NCBI GenBank assembly: GCA_015227615.1
Contig: JAALGZ010000030.1
Coordinates: forward strand, 310,001-374,000
Origin: Labyrinthula sp. Ha
Taxonomy: Eukaryota > Sar > Bigyra > Labyrinthulida > Labyrinthulaceae
Length of the DNA stretch: 64,000 nucleotides
Reading direction: 5' to 3'
The position numbers and the translations under genes were made by a program. Positions 1 to 10,500 of the stretch are shown here, piece by piece (within the stretch, counting starts at the first letter, position 1; each line of letters opens with the position of its first letter). The notes beneath the pieces were generated by a model that ran no database searches, had not been told where the DNA came from, and saw only the letters and a program-made list of their open reading frames with translations.

Positions 1-262
1 TAACAAAGTTTATTTGGAAGTTAAGATTTGTATTTTGAGAATTGCTATATTGAAAGTGATGACGTGGAATGATGAAATAACGGTCGTGATACAAACGTAG
101 TGTAATATAGTTATATTGTAAATGAGAACCGTTTGAACTAAGAACTAAGAACTTGTTATGAAAGGAACTTGAAACTGTAACTTTGAACTTTCTGGCAGAA
201 ACTATATCAGTAGAAGAGCTCGAGACGTGAAAAAGAATTTAATTCGTCTATAAAACCGAATA
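1..262 (+). repeat. Left terminal repeat (3' part only)
   Basis: This direct repeat matches 6956-7217 base for base apart from about four differences. The window starts inside it, so its left boundary is not visible. It includes a TATAAAA box at 249-255. The match to the right copy stops a few bases after that box, and the Gag-like start codon follows at 292. Confidence 0.85.
249..255 (+). promoter_or_regulatory. Putative TATA box in the left terminal repeat
   Basis: TATAAAA lies 37 bp before the Gag-like ATG and is conserved at 7204-7210 in the right repeat. The position suits an LTR promoter. No transcript evidence is available here. Confidence 0.35.
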
Positions 263-291
263 TTGATCAATATTCAAACTGAGTATAGATC

Positions 292-1002
292 ATGCCAGAT
301 AATATGGATACTGTAAGTGGCAGTGAAAATGAGAGAACTAGAACTATGAACTCCAATCAAATTAATAATTTATTGACTGATTTAGGTAACGTGCTTCGAG
401 AGGTTAGCCGAAATAATAGAAGAGAAGAAGAATGCTGTATGGATTTTGAAATAGAGAAGCTAACAGATTTGTCAAAACAAAGCTGCGAGTTATTTATTTC
501 GCAGTATGAGAGGCTAAACTCGATCCAAAAGAAGCGCGTGAACCTAAATCTTCGAATGGACATGGCCATATTTAAACACCTAAAGAGATTGAACGTAACA
601 AAGACAAACAATATTCTAATCAAACATTTGCAAGAGATCGTAGATGAGGAGAAGATTAAAGAGCTTAAATCGCCTGATCAGATGATCTTGGAAAATGCTA
701 GATTTAAACTTGGAATTCTTGAGGAAAGCGCAGTAAAATCTATGTTTAGCGAAGTGAGAGAAATCCTAGAATTGTTACCCGAGGAGAGCGCTAAGTCCAA
801 GAAGAAAATATGCAGTTCAATCTTTAAACTGCTTCCAAGTTATATTTGGGTTAGACAAGACATGCTTGCGATAAAACCTTCTTTATGTAGCCCAGACTTG
901 CAAGAACTGGAAAAATATATACTTGAGTGCATCCCACCTTACCATGTAAGGCTGAAAATGCGGCGAGGCAAAGTGTACGAAAATGATATAAAAATAGAGT
1001 GA
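292..1002 (+). CDS. Gag-like protein of the MT-A70 Ty3/gypsy element
   Basis: The 236-aa ORF lies directly between the left terminal repeat and the Pol ORF, which is the Gag position. It is rich in charged residues with helical, leucine-patterned stretches and has no zinc knuckle; a CCHC knuckle sits instead at the start of the next ORF. No family is recognisable by eye, so the Gag assignment rests on position. It is separated from Pol by about 107 bp. Confidence 0.6.
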   Translation: MPDNMDTVSGSENERTRTMNSNQINNLLTDLGNVLREVSRNNRREEECCMDFEIEKLTDLSKQSCELFISQYERLNSIQKKRVNLNLRMDMAIFKHLKRLNVTKTNNILIKHLQEIVDEEKIKELKSPDQMILENARFKLGILEESAVKSMFSEVREILELLPEESAKSKKKICSSIFKLLPSYIWVRQDMLAIKPSLCSPDLQELEKYILECIPPYHVRLKMRRGKVYENDIKIE

Positions 1003-1109
1003 CAGGTACGCGCTTCGTAAAGAAAGAAGTGAAAAACGTGTAAATAGCTCAAGGAAGTGAGATTGCATGTCAAAGGTTAGATAATGAAAAGGAAAACGAA
1101 GTTAAGTAC

Positions 1110-4100
1110 GTGGTTAATGGAATCGATTTATGCCCTTTCTGTCATAGATACGGACACAAAGAAGCAGTTTGCTACGCCAAGAGAGATTTAGTGGAGAGTG
1201 GAAAAATAAATCCAAGGCCGTTTTTGAAACCTTCTGAAGAGGTAATGCAAGCAAGATTGAAACAATTCAAAGAGAGACAGAAGATGAGGCAGTCGAAAAG
1301 AAGATTACAAGACAAAGATGTGAAAAGAGTAGGAGAGGATAATGAAGAGGATGTTAAAGAGGGGGAAGGGACTGAGGTAATGACTCTTTCATTTGAAGAT
1401 TTGAATAAGGGAGAGGATTTAGAGTTGAGTGCTGAAGCTAAGAGACTGATGAGAGAATATAGCAAAGAAGTGAGAAATATAGAAATTGCAGTAGAACAGA
1501 GTCAGCAGAAGAAGAATAAACAGGGATACAATATTGTGGTAGAGAAGAATGGAAAGAAATTCGTGGTAGAAGGATGCCTGGACTCTAGAGCAGATACATC
1601 CGCGGCAGCAAGGAACAAGTTTGAGAAATATTGTGTGTCGATTACGAAGCTTGATGATCCCACTAAAGTTAAGGTAGCTGATGGTGCGAGATATTTGGTG
1701 ACTCACAAAGGAGAAATGAAGGTAAGACTATGTTTAGGGAAAGGGGAAGAATATGATTTTGGGATGATCCAAGTTTTACTTGTGAACGAGGTCAAGAACT
1801 GGACAAACCTTTTAATTGGAAATGATTTATTGGAGATGCACGGACTGTCACCATTACAAGCATTGAAACGAAGAGCAAAGAACTGTCAGAACGTAGAAGT
1901 AGCGAAAGAGGGTGTCATGTCGCATTGGTTTGAAGAGAAGGTCCTTACAAAGAAAAAGGATAGAATAAAGGTTAAAAGAGTTGAGATTAGAGGGGCTGAG
2001 TTCGAGAATAAAAAGAAGGATCCCGTTATATTCAAGGCGTATGATGACGAAGTGTTAAAGAAGGAGCACGGTCTGGGTGAAAACCTAGAAGTGAGTTTTG
2101 ATGAAGATATTTTAAGAATGAAGCAGACTATTTGTGAAAAGTTTGCGATTATTTCAAAAGATGGTATTTTCTCGAAAGGAAGTTTGGAGAAGATAAAAAG
2201 AATCATTCTAACCCATGCACAAGGATTTGGAGACGATAAAAGTCCCACACGAATCTCTGTTTTGGAACCGATCAGGTGTGAAGTGAAGAACGAGGAAGAA
2301 GTAGGTGTTTGCACGGCTCGATCTATGGGCCCAGAGAAGGAAGACTTTTTGAGAGGAAGGATTAACCAGATGCTCAAAGCGAACATTATAAAACCTAATA
2401 GAAATCCCACCATCTCCATGCAGTCATTAGTGGTACCGAAAGCTGTTCCCAAGAAGTACAGATTCGTGGTAGATTTCAGACCATTGAATCATTACACGCG
2501 AAAGGTGGATTCGACTTTACCTGATATTACGAATCAATTGGCAAAAGTGAAGGGAAAGAAGCTTTTTGGACAATACGATCTCCTTAGTGGTTTTGATTAT
2601 TTGCCTACTCACAAGGAATCGCAGAGGTTCTTTACTTTCTGCACTCCTTGGGGACTGTGTTACAGTTTCCAAGGCGCGCCTCAAGGATGGTGTAACACCC
2701 CATCTCTATTTTCAGAGCGCATCATTCGTGAGGTACTTGAACCGGTTGAGCTGTTTAGTAGGAATGCCTTGCAGTGGATTGATGACAACGTCATTTTAGG
2801 AACGACGTTCGAGGAGTTTTGCGAAGCTACAGAGAAATTTTTGAGACAAGTTATTCATAAGAACCTACGACTGAACGTTTCAAAGTGTGATTTCATCAAG
2901 AAAGAAGCCGTGTTTTGTGGTCATTTGCTGACGGAGAAGGGTCACCGTCTGGATAAGAAATATGCGGCGGACCTATTAGGTAGAAGAAAACCGAAGTATG
3001 TTCATGAATTGGCTCAGTTAATCTTCATTGGAAACTGGATTGCAGGCATCTTACCTCACTTCTCGAGGATAAGATTCACTCTCACTGAAAAATATTCAAT
3101 AGTAGGAAAGATTAAGGCTTTGGAAAGGAAGAAAGAAATAATTATTTGGACAAAGGAGATGAATGACGCGTACCAGGAACTTTGTGCTAAGTTACAAGAT
3201 TCATTTGAAGCTACATTAGGATATTTCGACGCAACTTTAGACGTGGTACTGTCCGTAGATGCTTCAAAAAGACACTGGGTTTACTTCATTTGTCAGACTG
3301 ATGAGAAGATGGATGAGAACCAGATACTTGATACGCAATTTAAAGTGATTGCCATGTCAAGCGGAACTTTCATAGGTTCTGCTTTGGACTGGCACATCTC
3401 TTCTAAGGAACTGTATCCAGTCATAGCTGCATCAAAGAAATACGACTACTATCTCAAAGGTAATTCAGTGAGGAAAATATTATTTACGGATCACAGAAAC
3501 CTCGTTTATATTCTTAATCCTAGCCTTTGTAGGAAAAAGGCTTATTCAGAGAGATTGTCCCATTGGAGCGTGATCTTCCAGGATTTTCAGCTTGAAGTGC
3601 ATCACATAAATGGGGACTGCAACATTGCCGCAGATGCATTAAGCCGATGGTTAAACCCTGACAGTAAGGAAGATCAAGAGGAAAGGGAGCTGCTTTGCAT
3701 TTACAATTTGCAGATGGACATGGAGGAAGTTACGATGATTGACGATTTCTGGAAGAAAATCGACGAGATGCACTTGAGCTGGAGGAGTCCAAACTGCACG
3801 AACTCGTGGCCAGTAATGGATGAAGGATACCTTTTGGAACTGCAGCGTAAGGATTTGGGAGAGAGAATAACAGAGGTTCAGAGGAGGGATAACAAGCTTC
3901 TGGTGACGCCTTCATTGATTCCTTCAATCCTGATGGACACACACTTGAAGTTCAATCATGGTTCCGCTGAAGCTGAAAAGAGGGTTTTGGAGAAAGAATA
4001 TGTACCAGTGGACAAGGACGTAGCTAATCTTCTCATGGAGGGCTGGGTGAGGTTTAGAAGGCAGTGTGTTCATTGCCAGAGACCAGTGAAGGTGATGAGA

Positions 4101-6623
4101 AGACCTTTTAACATTACGACATTGGCAAAGAGGTGTAGGGAAGTGCTGCTAAGTGATTTTCTATATTTAAGCAAGAAAGAAGGATACCTTTTAACAGAGA
4201 TCGATAGTTTGTCGCGACTGACGGTGCTTCATAAGTGTAAAAATGCTGATGCCAGTGCTGTGGTCCAGGGACTATGGAAATTCCACTCGTACTATGAACT
4301 GGCTGAAGATTTCGTTTTAGCATCTGACAAAGGATCGCATTTCGTTAACCAAGTAGTCACAACCTTCATTCAAGAAAGTGGTGGATCTCAAAAATTCTCT
4401 TGCGCCTATGCACCATACACCAATGGTGCTACAGAGGTCCAGAATCGACAGATACATAAACATTTTCGAACGCTGGTATCTGAGCTGTCTTTAACTGTAG
4501 AACAATGGCCAATTCTAATACATCGAGTACAATACTATTTGAATGCTTCATCCATGAGGTCTAGAGGAGGGTTAACACCTTTTCAAATCTTTATGGGTAA
4601 GATACCGAGGAAAGATGCCTTGGGAAAAAACTCAATTCTGGATTTTTCTGTAGAGCAGGATAAGCAGTTGCAGGATCTAGTGCTGGATCTTCAGGAAGAA
4701 ATAGAGAAGTACCAAGAACGTGCCTTTACCTTTGCTTACAGAGCAAGGCAGTACCAGAATGCCCTATACAATAAGAAATACAAATTAACGCCGCTTCATT
4801 TTAGTGAGGGTGATTTTGTCCTGGTGAGTAAAGCTGTGGAGCATGAGAAGTTGAGGCCACAATGGATTGGTCCATATATCGTCAAGAAACAGATAAGCGA
4901 ACATTTGTACGAGGTTGCGACCATCATGGGCCAGGTATCTGAAATTCACTCGTCTAGATTGATGCACTTTGCGCCAAGTGAATTCTTACCCAATCCTGGA
5001 ACGAAGGTGGCATTTCTTAATGATAGTGGTCGTTTAGAAGTGAAGTGCTTTAAAGGTTTGAAAGAGAACGCGGGAGGTTTTTTGGTGAGAATAGAGTGGA
5101 GAGGCTTTGCGGATGAAGATGATTGGACTTGGGAACCTGTAAATATAATATTTGAAGACCTACCTAAAATGTTAATGAATTATTCGTTGAAAGAAAGAAC
5201 GAAGGAGAGTCAGGATGTATTGAGGTATTTAAAGGTGGTGTATCCAGAGGGGTGGAAATGGGAGGAGTTTGAATTGTCGGAAGTGAGAGTGAAAGATGTG
5301 CAAATTCGAAGAGTTGAATATGATTTGGAGGATTGTATTGTGGAAAAAGGGTGGACGGTCCATCAGGAGAATTTGCTGAATAGCCTTGTTAAGCATTTCG
5401 GCTTTGCGAATTATGATATGATCCTAAAGTATATGCCGGGTCGCAATAGGCAGCAAATATATACTAAATTGCAATCCTGGATCAACGTGCAGGCGATTGG
5501 AGATTACACGAACCTAAAATTGGACCTTAATGCAGTAAGAGAAAAGAATCAACAATGGTTTGGAAAAGAGTATAAGATTGAAAAGAGAATAAGATCTGTA
5601 GTAGAGCTGGAAAAGAGGAGATGGTGGACAAGGTGGAAGTTTGAGAGGATGCATACGAATTTGAATGAATTTGATAATAGAAATGAAATACTAGTTGTTC
5701 ACGATTGGAATAACCTGAGTCATATGAAAGCTAGAATGAAACTGATAATAAAAGGAATTAAAGGTGAGAAAATTGAGGGTAAAATATATCCGGAAATTAG
5801 TAAAAATTTGGATGGTGAACTGGAAAAGTTGAGCGTGAGAATATCTGAGTTGATGAGGCAGCAGAAGTTGATAGTAGAGGAACGAAATAAAATTCAGAGA
5901 ATATATGAGTTGATCTGCTTTGGTCAGATAGTTTTAGAGGACATGCCCTGCCAAGCTTCGGGTGTGAAAATTAACTGGGGAGTTTGTAATAATTCCATTG
6001 AATTGAGCACTACAAGGGTTAAAGTCTTGCGATGGTTGGAACCTAAAGGAGCAATAAGAATAAAAGGTGACGTTTTTGATTTCTTGGATAAGTATGTTGG
6101 TAAACCGTTCGATGTTGTGGTCATAGATCCACCTTACAAATTTTGTTCAAAGGATTCAATAAGGGGGCCGTCAAATAATTTTAATCAAGTGAATGATAAG
6201 GAGTTAGTTGAGTTGAACCTGAAACGTGTAGTAAAAAATTCATCAGTTTTCGTTTGGACGTTTTGGGGCAAGAGGGATTTGACTTTTCAGTTGATTAATA
6301 GATGGGGTTTAAAATATGTGGATCATTTGCTTTGGATAAAAACGACAAGGACTGGTAAGATAAGATCGACGTTGGGGAATTTGACTTTAAAATGTGTAGA
6401 GGAGTTGTTAATTTGTAGGATAGGTGAGTTGCCGAAGAGTTTGAAAAGTCGAAATTTTGGTAAGGAAGTTTTAATGGCTCCAAGTAGTGGTAATTGTCGA
6501 AAACCGAAAGAGGTTTATGAGGTAATAGAGAAATGCTTTGGTAAAAATGCTAGATATTTAGATCTGTTTGCTCGGAAGAATAATTTGAGGGCTGAGTGGA
6601 CATCTGTGGGAGAACAGTTATAA
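1110..6623 (+). CDS. Pol polyprotein with chromodomain, Myb/SANT-like and MT-A70 methyltransferase domains
   Basis: This is a single 1837-aa frame. Order of domains (approximate residues): CCHC zinc knuckle 8-21; retropepsin-like DSRAD about 158; reverse transcriptase with VVDFRPLN about 455 and WIDD about 556; RNase H about 715-840; HHCC zinc finger about 945-990; integrase core with D about 1015, SDKG about 1073 and E about 1110; chromodomain with WRGF and WTWEP about 1330-1345; a Myb/SANT-like helical segment beginning GWT about 1414-1460; and a C-terminal MT-A70 domain. The last has VVIDPPY (D1673), then WGLKYVDHLLWIK and KPKEVYEVIEKCFG-...-LFARK, all typical of the METTL3/METTL4/MTA1 family. 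DPPY is the catalytic motif for adenine N6 methylation; whether the target here is DNA or RNA is not shown. The frame appears unbroken. Confidence 0.88.
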   Translation: MVNGIDLCPFCHRYGHKEAVCYAKRDLVESGKINPRPFLKPSEEVMQARLKQFKERQKMRQSKRRLQDKDVKRVGEDNEEDVKEGEGTEVMTLSFEDLNKGEDLELSAEAKRLMREYSKEVRNIEIAVEQSQQKKNKQGYNIVVEKNGKKFVVEGCLDSRADTSAAARNKFEKYCVSITKLDDPTKVKVADGARYLVTHKGEMKVRLCLGKGEEYDFGMIQVLLVNEVKNWTNLLIGNDLLEMHGLSPLQALKRRAKNCQNVEVAKEGVMSHWFEEKVLTKKKDRIKVKRVEIRGAEFENKKKDPVIFKAYDDEVLKKEHGLGENLEVSFDEDILRMKQTICEKFAIISKDGIFSKGSLEKIKRIILTHAQGFGDDKSPTRISVLEPIRCEVKNEEEVGVCTARSMGPEKEDFLRGRINQMLKANIIKPNRNPTISMQSLVVPKAVPKKYRFVVDFRPLNHYTRKVDSTLPDITNQLAKVKGKKLFGQYDLLSGFDYLPTHKESQRFFTFCTPWGLCYSFQGAPQGWCNTPSLFSERIIREVLEPVELFSRNALQWIDDNVILGTTFEEFCEATEKFLRQVIHKNLRLNVSKCDFIKKEAVFCGHLLTEKGHRLDKKYAADLLGRRKPKYVHELAQLIFIGNWIAGILPHFSRIRFTLTEKYSIVGKIKALERKKEIIIWTKEMNDAYQELCAKLQDSFEATLGYFDATLDVVLSVDASKRHWVYFICQTDEKMDENQILDTQFKVIAMSSGTFIGSALDWHISSKELYPVIAASKKYDYYLKGNSVRKILFTDHRNLVYILNPSLCRKKAYSERLSHWSVIFQDFQLEVHHINGDCNIAADALSRWLNPDSKEDQEERELLCIYNLQMDMEEVTMIDDFWKKIDEMHLSWRSPNCTNSWPVMDEGYLLELQRKDLGERITEVQRRDNKLLVTPSLIPSILMDTHLKFNHGSAEAEKRVLEKEYVPVDKDVANLLMEGWVRFRRQCVHCQRPVKVMRRPFNITTLAKRCREVLLSDFLYLSKKEGYLLTEIDSLSRLTVLHKCKNADASAVVQGLWKFHSYYELAEDFVLASDKGSHFVNQVVTTFIQESGGSQKFSCAYAPYTNGATEVQNRQIHKHFRTLVSELSLTVEQWPILIHRVQYYLNASSMRSRGGLTPFQIFMGKIPRKDALGKNSILDFSVEQDKQLQDLVLDLQEEIEKYQERAFTFAYRARQYQNALYNKKYKLTPLHFSEGDFVLVSKAVEHEKLRPQWIGPYIVKKQISEHLYEVATIMGQVSEIHSSRLMHFAPSEFLPNPGTKVAFLNDSGRLEVKCFKGLKENAGGFLVRIEWRGFADEDDWTWEPVNIIFEDLPKMLMNYSLKERTKESQDVLRYLKVVYPEGWKWEEFELSEVRVKDVQIRRVEYDLEDCIVEKGWTVHQENLLNSLVKHFGFANYDMILKYMPGRNRQQIYTKLQSWINVQAIGDYTNLKLDLNAVREKNQQWFGKEYKIEKRIRSVVELEKRRWWTRWKFERMHTNLNEFDNRNEILVVHDWNNLSHMKARMKLIIKGIKGEKIEGKIYPEISKNLDGELEKLSVRISELMRQQKLIVEERNKIQRIYELICFGQIVLEDMPCQASGVKINWGVCNNSIELSTTRVKVLRWLEPKGAIRIKGDVFDFLDKYVGKPFDVVVIDPPYKFCSKDSIRGPSNNFNQVNDKELVELNLKRVVKNSSVFVWTFWGKRDLTFQLINRWGLKYVDHLLWIKTTRTGKIRSTLGNLTLKCVEELLICRIGELPKSLKSRNFGKEVLMAPSSGNCRKPKEVYEVIEKCFGKNARYLDLFARKNNLRAEWTSVGEQL

Positions 6624-6918
6624 GATGTATGAATAATGTTTGAAATAAAAGTTGACATAGAAAAATGAGCTTCGTGAGATAAATTTTGAAATGAAATGAG
6701 TGAGTTGGGTTGAATGTAATGTCATTTGAGAATAAAGAACTTTGTTGAACTTGGATATTTTATTTGAACTTGTGGAGTTGATACTCTGTTTTGGACTAGA
6801 ACTTTTTAATTTGAATGGACGGAATTTGGTGGTTGTGAACTTGTGATCTTTGAACTTTTATGAACTTGAAGTGGAAAATATGGGAACTTGCTGTAGCCTA
6901 AACTTTGTTAAGGGGCAA

Positions 6919-7531
6919 TGTTGTGTTTACTTAGTTGTGTGAAGGAATGTTTTGTTAACAAAGTTTATTTGGAAGTTGAGATTTGTATTTTGAGAATTGC
7001 TATATTGAAAGTGATGACGTGGAATGATGAAATAACGGTCGTGATACAAACGTAGTGTAATATAGTTATATTGTAAATGAGAACCGTTTGAACTAAGAAC
7101 TAAGAACTTGTTATAAAAGAAACTTGAAACTGTAACTTTGAACTTTCTGGCAGAAACTATATCAGTAGAAGAGCTCGAGACGTGAAAAAGAATTTAATTC
7201 ATCTATAAAACCGAATAGTAGGAAGAGTAGGAGTATTGGAACAAGAATGAGGTGTGTTTGAAGTATGGGTATTTCACTGAGACCTATTGAGAGTTTTTCG
7301 TCCAGTAAATATATTCTTCTCTAGACGCGGCCGAGTAGCAGTCGTGTAGAGGTAAACGTAAAAATATAGTTCTATGTTCCCTTCTTTGTATACTTAATAC
7401 TTAAAAATTCTCTAACTACTTGTGTAACCAAATGACGTGGCATGGTATAAATTTCATAACGAAATATAAATACAACATATATAAATAAACTACATAAGAA
7501 ATATTCATAAAAGAGGTGTTATACCGTAACA
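6919..7531 (+). repeat. Right terminal repeat (LTR)
   Basis: It begins TGTTG just after a short purine tract and contains the 6956-7217 segment shared with the left copy. The stretch 7218-7531 has no counterpart after the left copy. I extend the LTR to 7531 because it ends in TAACA, mirroring the start; this outer limit is inference. Confidence 0.55.
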
Positions 7532-10500
7532 GACCCTTCGAATATAAATAAGACTTTCCAGAAAACCTGGTTCTCAAAGTTGTCAGAAATATATAAGAAT
7601 AACAATAAAATATTCTTTCATTTCCTTTTCAATTTCTCTTTTGCTTCTTTCTTGTCAACAATAGTTAAGATTTAACTGTTCACGTGTTTTTCCAAATTAT
7701 GTATATTAATTGATCAACTTTACCGGCTATGATTTAACAGTTTACGATAATAGTATCATGTTATAATGATATTATTTTGGGCAACTATGACATAACAAAT
7801 CCAAGAACAAAATTTAGATACAGACTACTACAAAAGAGCAAAGGCTAAATAAAAGCTATAAAAATGAAAGGAAAAAATACTGTTACGAGTGAATAGCCTT
7901 AGCAACGTAAGTCTAAGTACATTTAGCTCATTTAAGGAAAAGAAATATTTTCTTGGTTCATTAGAAACGCCTCTTACGAGTTTAGAACTTAGATCGACTT
8001 ATACAATACCAAGGGAAGTTTAATCTATTTCAGCTCAGAAGCCTAAAGTTATTCTTAGTTCCATTACCTCACCATAGGGTATCTGAATGCTTGAAGTTTC
8101 ATCCCGAGTAGATAGAAAATCTCCAAAGATTCCCTATTCAATTATGACACGTCACTAAGATATACCAATGAAACTATTCCAAAAAATAACGGTATTACAG
8201 TTTTAGCAATACACAATTGAGGGCATTACCACGCATAATACAAAACGCGATACGATGTAAATGTGGATTCAGAGGGTTTTATGAAACTTAACCCGAGAAC
8301 CTAAACTGAATTTTTATTAAAAAATTACATATTTCCTTTTATTTTTGTCGTTTCTATCTGGTTTGAAAGCGAGGCAATATAGTTTTTAATGTTACATTGA
8401 AGAAAATAAGTGGTTGATTGCAAGTTGGAACTCGGGATATATCAATACTTGAACTTTTTTTAAAGTGGCTACGATTTCCTAAGGAAAACACAATAATGTA
8501 TTGGCATGGCACTTGCTGTTTTGTAAAATAAAACATTTAGGGAGAATCAGGACCGGGGTTGGACGCATTCAGCTTGGGAACATTAAGAACATAGTCATGT
8601 AGTGGTCTTTATACAGAATGGAGTTAGAACTTGGTAAATGTTAAACGAATACTATTACACTTGGTAACGTTGAAAACAAAACAAAGTATTTCAGTCATAG
8701 AAAAATGTACAGTTTTAATTCTTGATTAAGCGTTGGATTGCTTCTCTTCTTATTCTTAAGAGGTTCCCAAATATAATTTAAGCCAAAGCGGTGAGAACAC
8801 ATGGTGAATGGTAAGGATACAATTTAGAATTTAAGCTAATTAAAATTGGAAGCTTTCATTAGTGAATAACGGATAGATATATTCGGAAAATTCAACAAGT
8901 TACGGAAATTTGAGCGTCTAGAGTTTCCCTCGACTCAATATGACCCGTATTTGAGCTGCTAAGAATACATGAATTAAACTCATATCTTTATTATTTTTAT
9001 CGCCTTCGTGGATAACTTTACAGGTGTTGCAGCCACTCTAGCTTAAGTTAACGAACTGGCGGTTAAAGTTAGTTCAAATTTTAACCCCACTTCTCTAATT
9101 GTGGTTAGACTATAACGTGTAATAGAAAAATTGTTAACCATGTATTCAATTTATAATTAAACCAAAAAAATAAACCCAGTCATTGTATTCTTCAAATTAT
9201 TAGATTTAAGCCAATCTAATCACAGGATTTATTTACCTATTTTTGGGACAAGTATACATAAATGAAACCTACATAGGTCCACCACAATGTATGAAAGTGT
9301 GCATAAAGTAGATTCTGGATAACAATGACCGTTCTGTATCTCCTAGAGCAAGCTTTGACTCAACACAATTCTGAAGCCATAATTTAGGTATTGATTAATT
9401 GAAGAGAAGGGGGCGGTTGGCTAAATTCAGATTTTTTTGAGAGTATTTTTCGGGTATCCTTCGCTTCCACATATCCAGAATCTCATCCATATGCAAAATT
9501 TGTCTTTGTGCGAAAAATCATAGCCCTAGAGAACCAGAATATGGCGTATAGTTCTGATAATGACTTTCAGTTCAGGTGGACACTAGTACTGTTATTGGAT
9601 AATCTCTATTTTACTTTTAATTTAAAGAACATAGAGCATCTTCATTAACATTTCAGTGCCTTAATTGTGGAAACTGATTGTATACCGGAAAACTAACTTA
9701 TAGAAATATTATCCGAAAAGCACCGTTATTCTAAAGAATATAAGGCATTGCACTATGAAGCGACAATTGTAGTAAGAACTCATATTACATATATAAATGA
9801 GCGCCCAGACTGGCAGATTTTATACACTTCAATAATGTATTGAATTAGCGCATGATCCTTATTTAAGTTAGGGTACAGCTGCACGGAAATGTGCTCTCTA
9901 AAGTCTATAATACCGAAAAATGATTTGATTCAACCAAATGTGATAGGAAAAAAGGTAATTTGAACTATTAAAATACCTTTTGAGCAAGATGCTCGTCCCC
10001 TGTTTTGCTAAAGTAATTAATACAGTTTAAACTTATTGAAGAAACTCTTGCCTACATTTCATTCTGTTACCTACCCGTTCATGAGCTCAAATGAGCCGTA
10101 ATCTTATTCTTGCATAGTTTTTCAAAATAACAACCTTATCTAAAAACTAAAAATCTAACAATAAAATTTAACTCTGAAAGAGATATCCAAGGATATTTTA
10201 CTTTTTTAGGTAGTTTCACTGACGTGGTGTAAATAGGTGTTCGGAAATGACAAGCTCTGTATGTTTGCTTAGGAAATAATATTTATTTTGTTACGATAAT
10301 TAATTATTTTTTTTATATTTGCTCTGTGGGTTATCAAGAGTCGTGCTTATTACTCTGGAGATGTTGCAAATATAGAATAATGTTATTCGTAGCGAAGCTA
10401 TCATATTTTATTGTCTTAACTATTTACATAGTATTCCCTTTTTTAACCTGTTTCCTTTTACTATAGCAAATCATCGTGTATAAAGCAAGCAAGACTTGAC

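Larger units (their letters stand above)
1..7531 (+). mobile_element. Ty3/gypsy-type LTR retrotransposon carrying an MT-A70 methyltransferase
   Basis: Parts in order: left terminal repeat (cut by the window edge), Gag-like ORF, long Pol ORF, purine tract at about 6910-6915, right terminal repeat. The order protease, RT, RNase H, integrase is that of Ty3/gypsy elements, and the chromodomain after integrase points to the chromovirus branch. Positions 1-262 match 6956-7217 without gaps and with about four mismatches by eye, so the insertion is young. The visible part looks whole, with two long open frames and no break seen. The outer right boundary at 7531 is inferred from TGTTG...TAACA-like ends. 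Confidence 0.85.

Noticed and set aside
1110-6623. DIRS-type element because of the adenine methyltransferase
   Set aside because: The element has a DDE integrase, HHCC finger, protease and direct terminal repeats. No tyrosine recombinase or split repeats were found, so Ty3/gypsy fits.
9440-9600. Possible exon with LENQNMA-like phrase
   Set aside because: Too short, with no conserved neighbours. Resemblance to glucan synthase motifs was not supported by the flanks.
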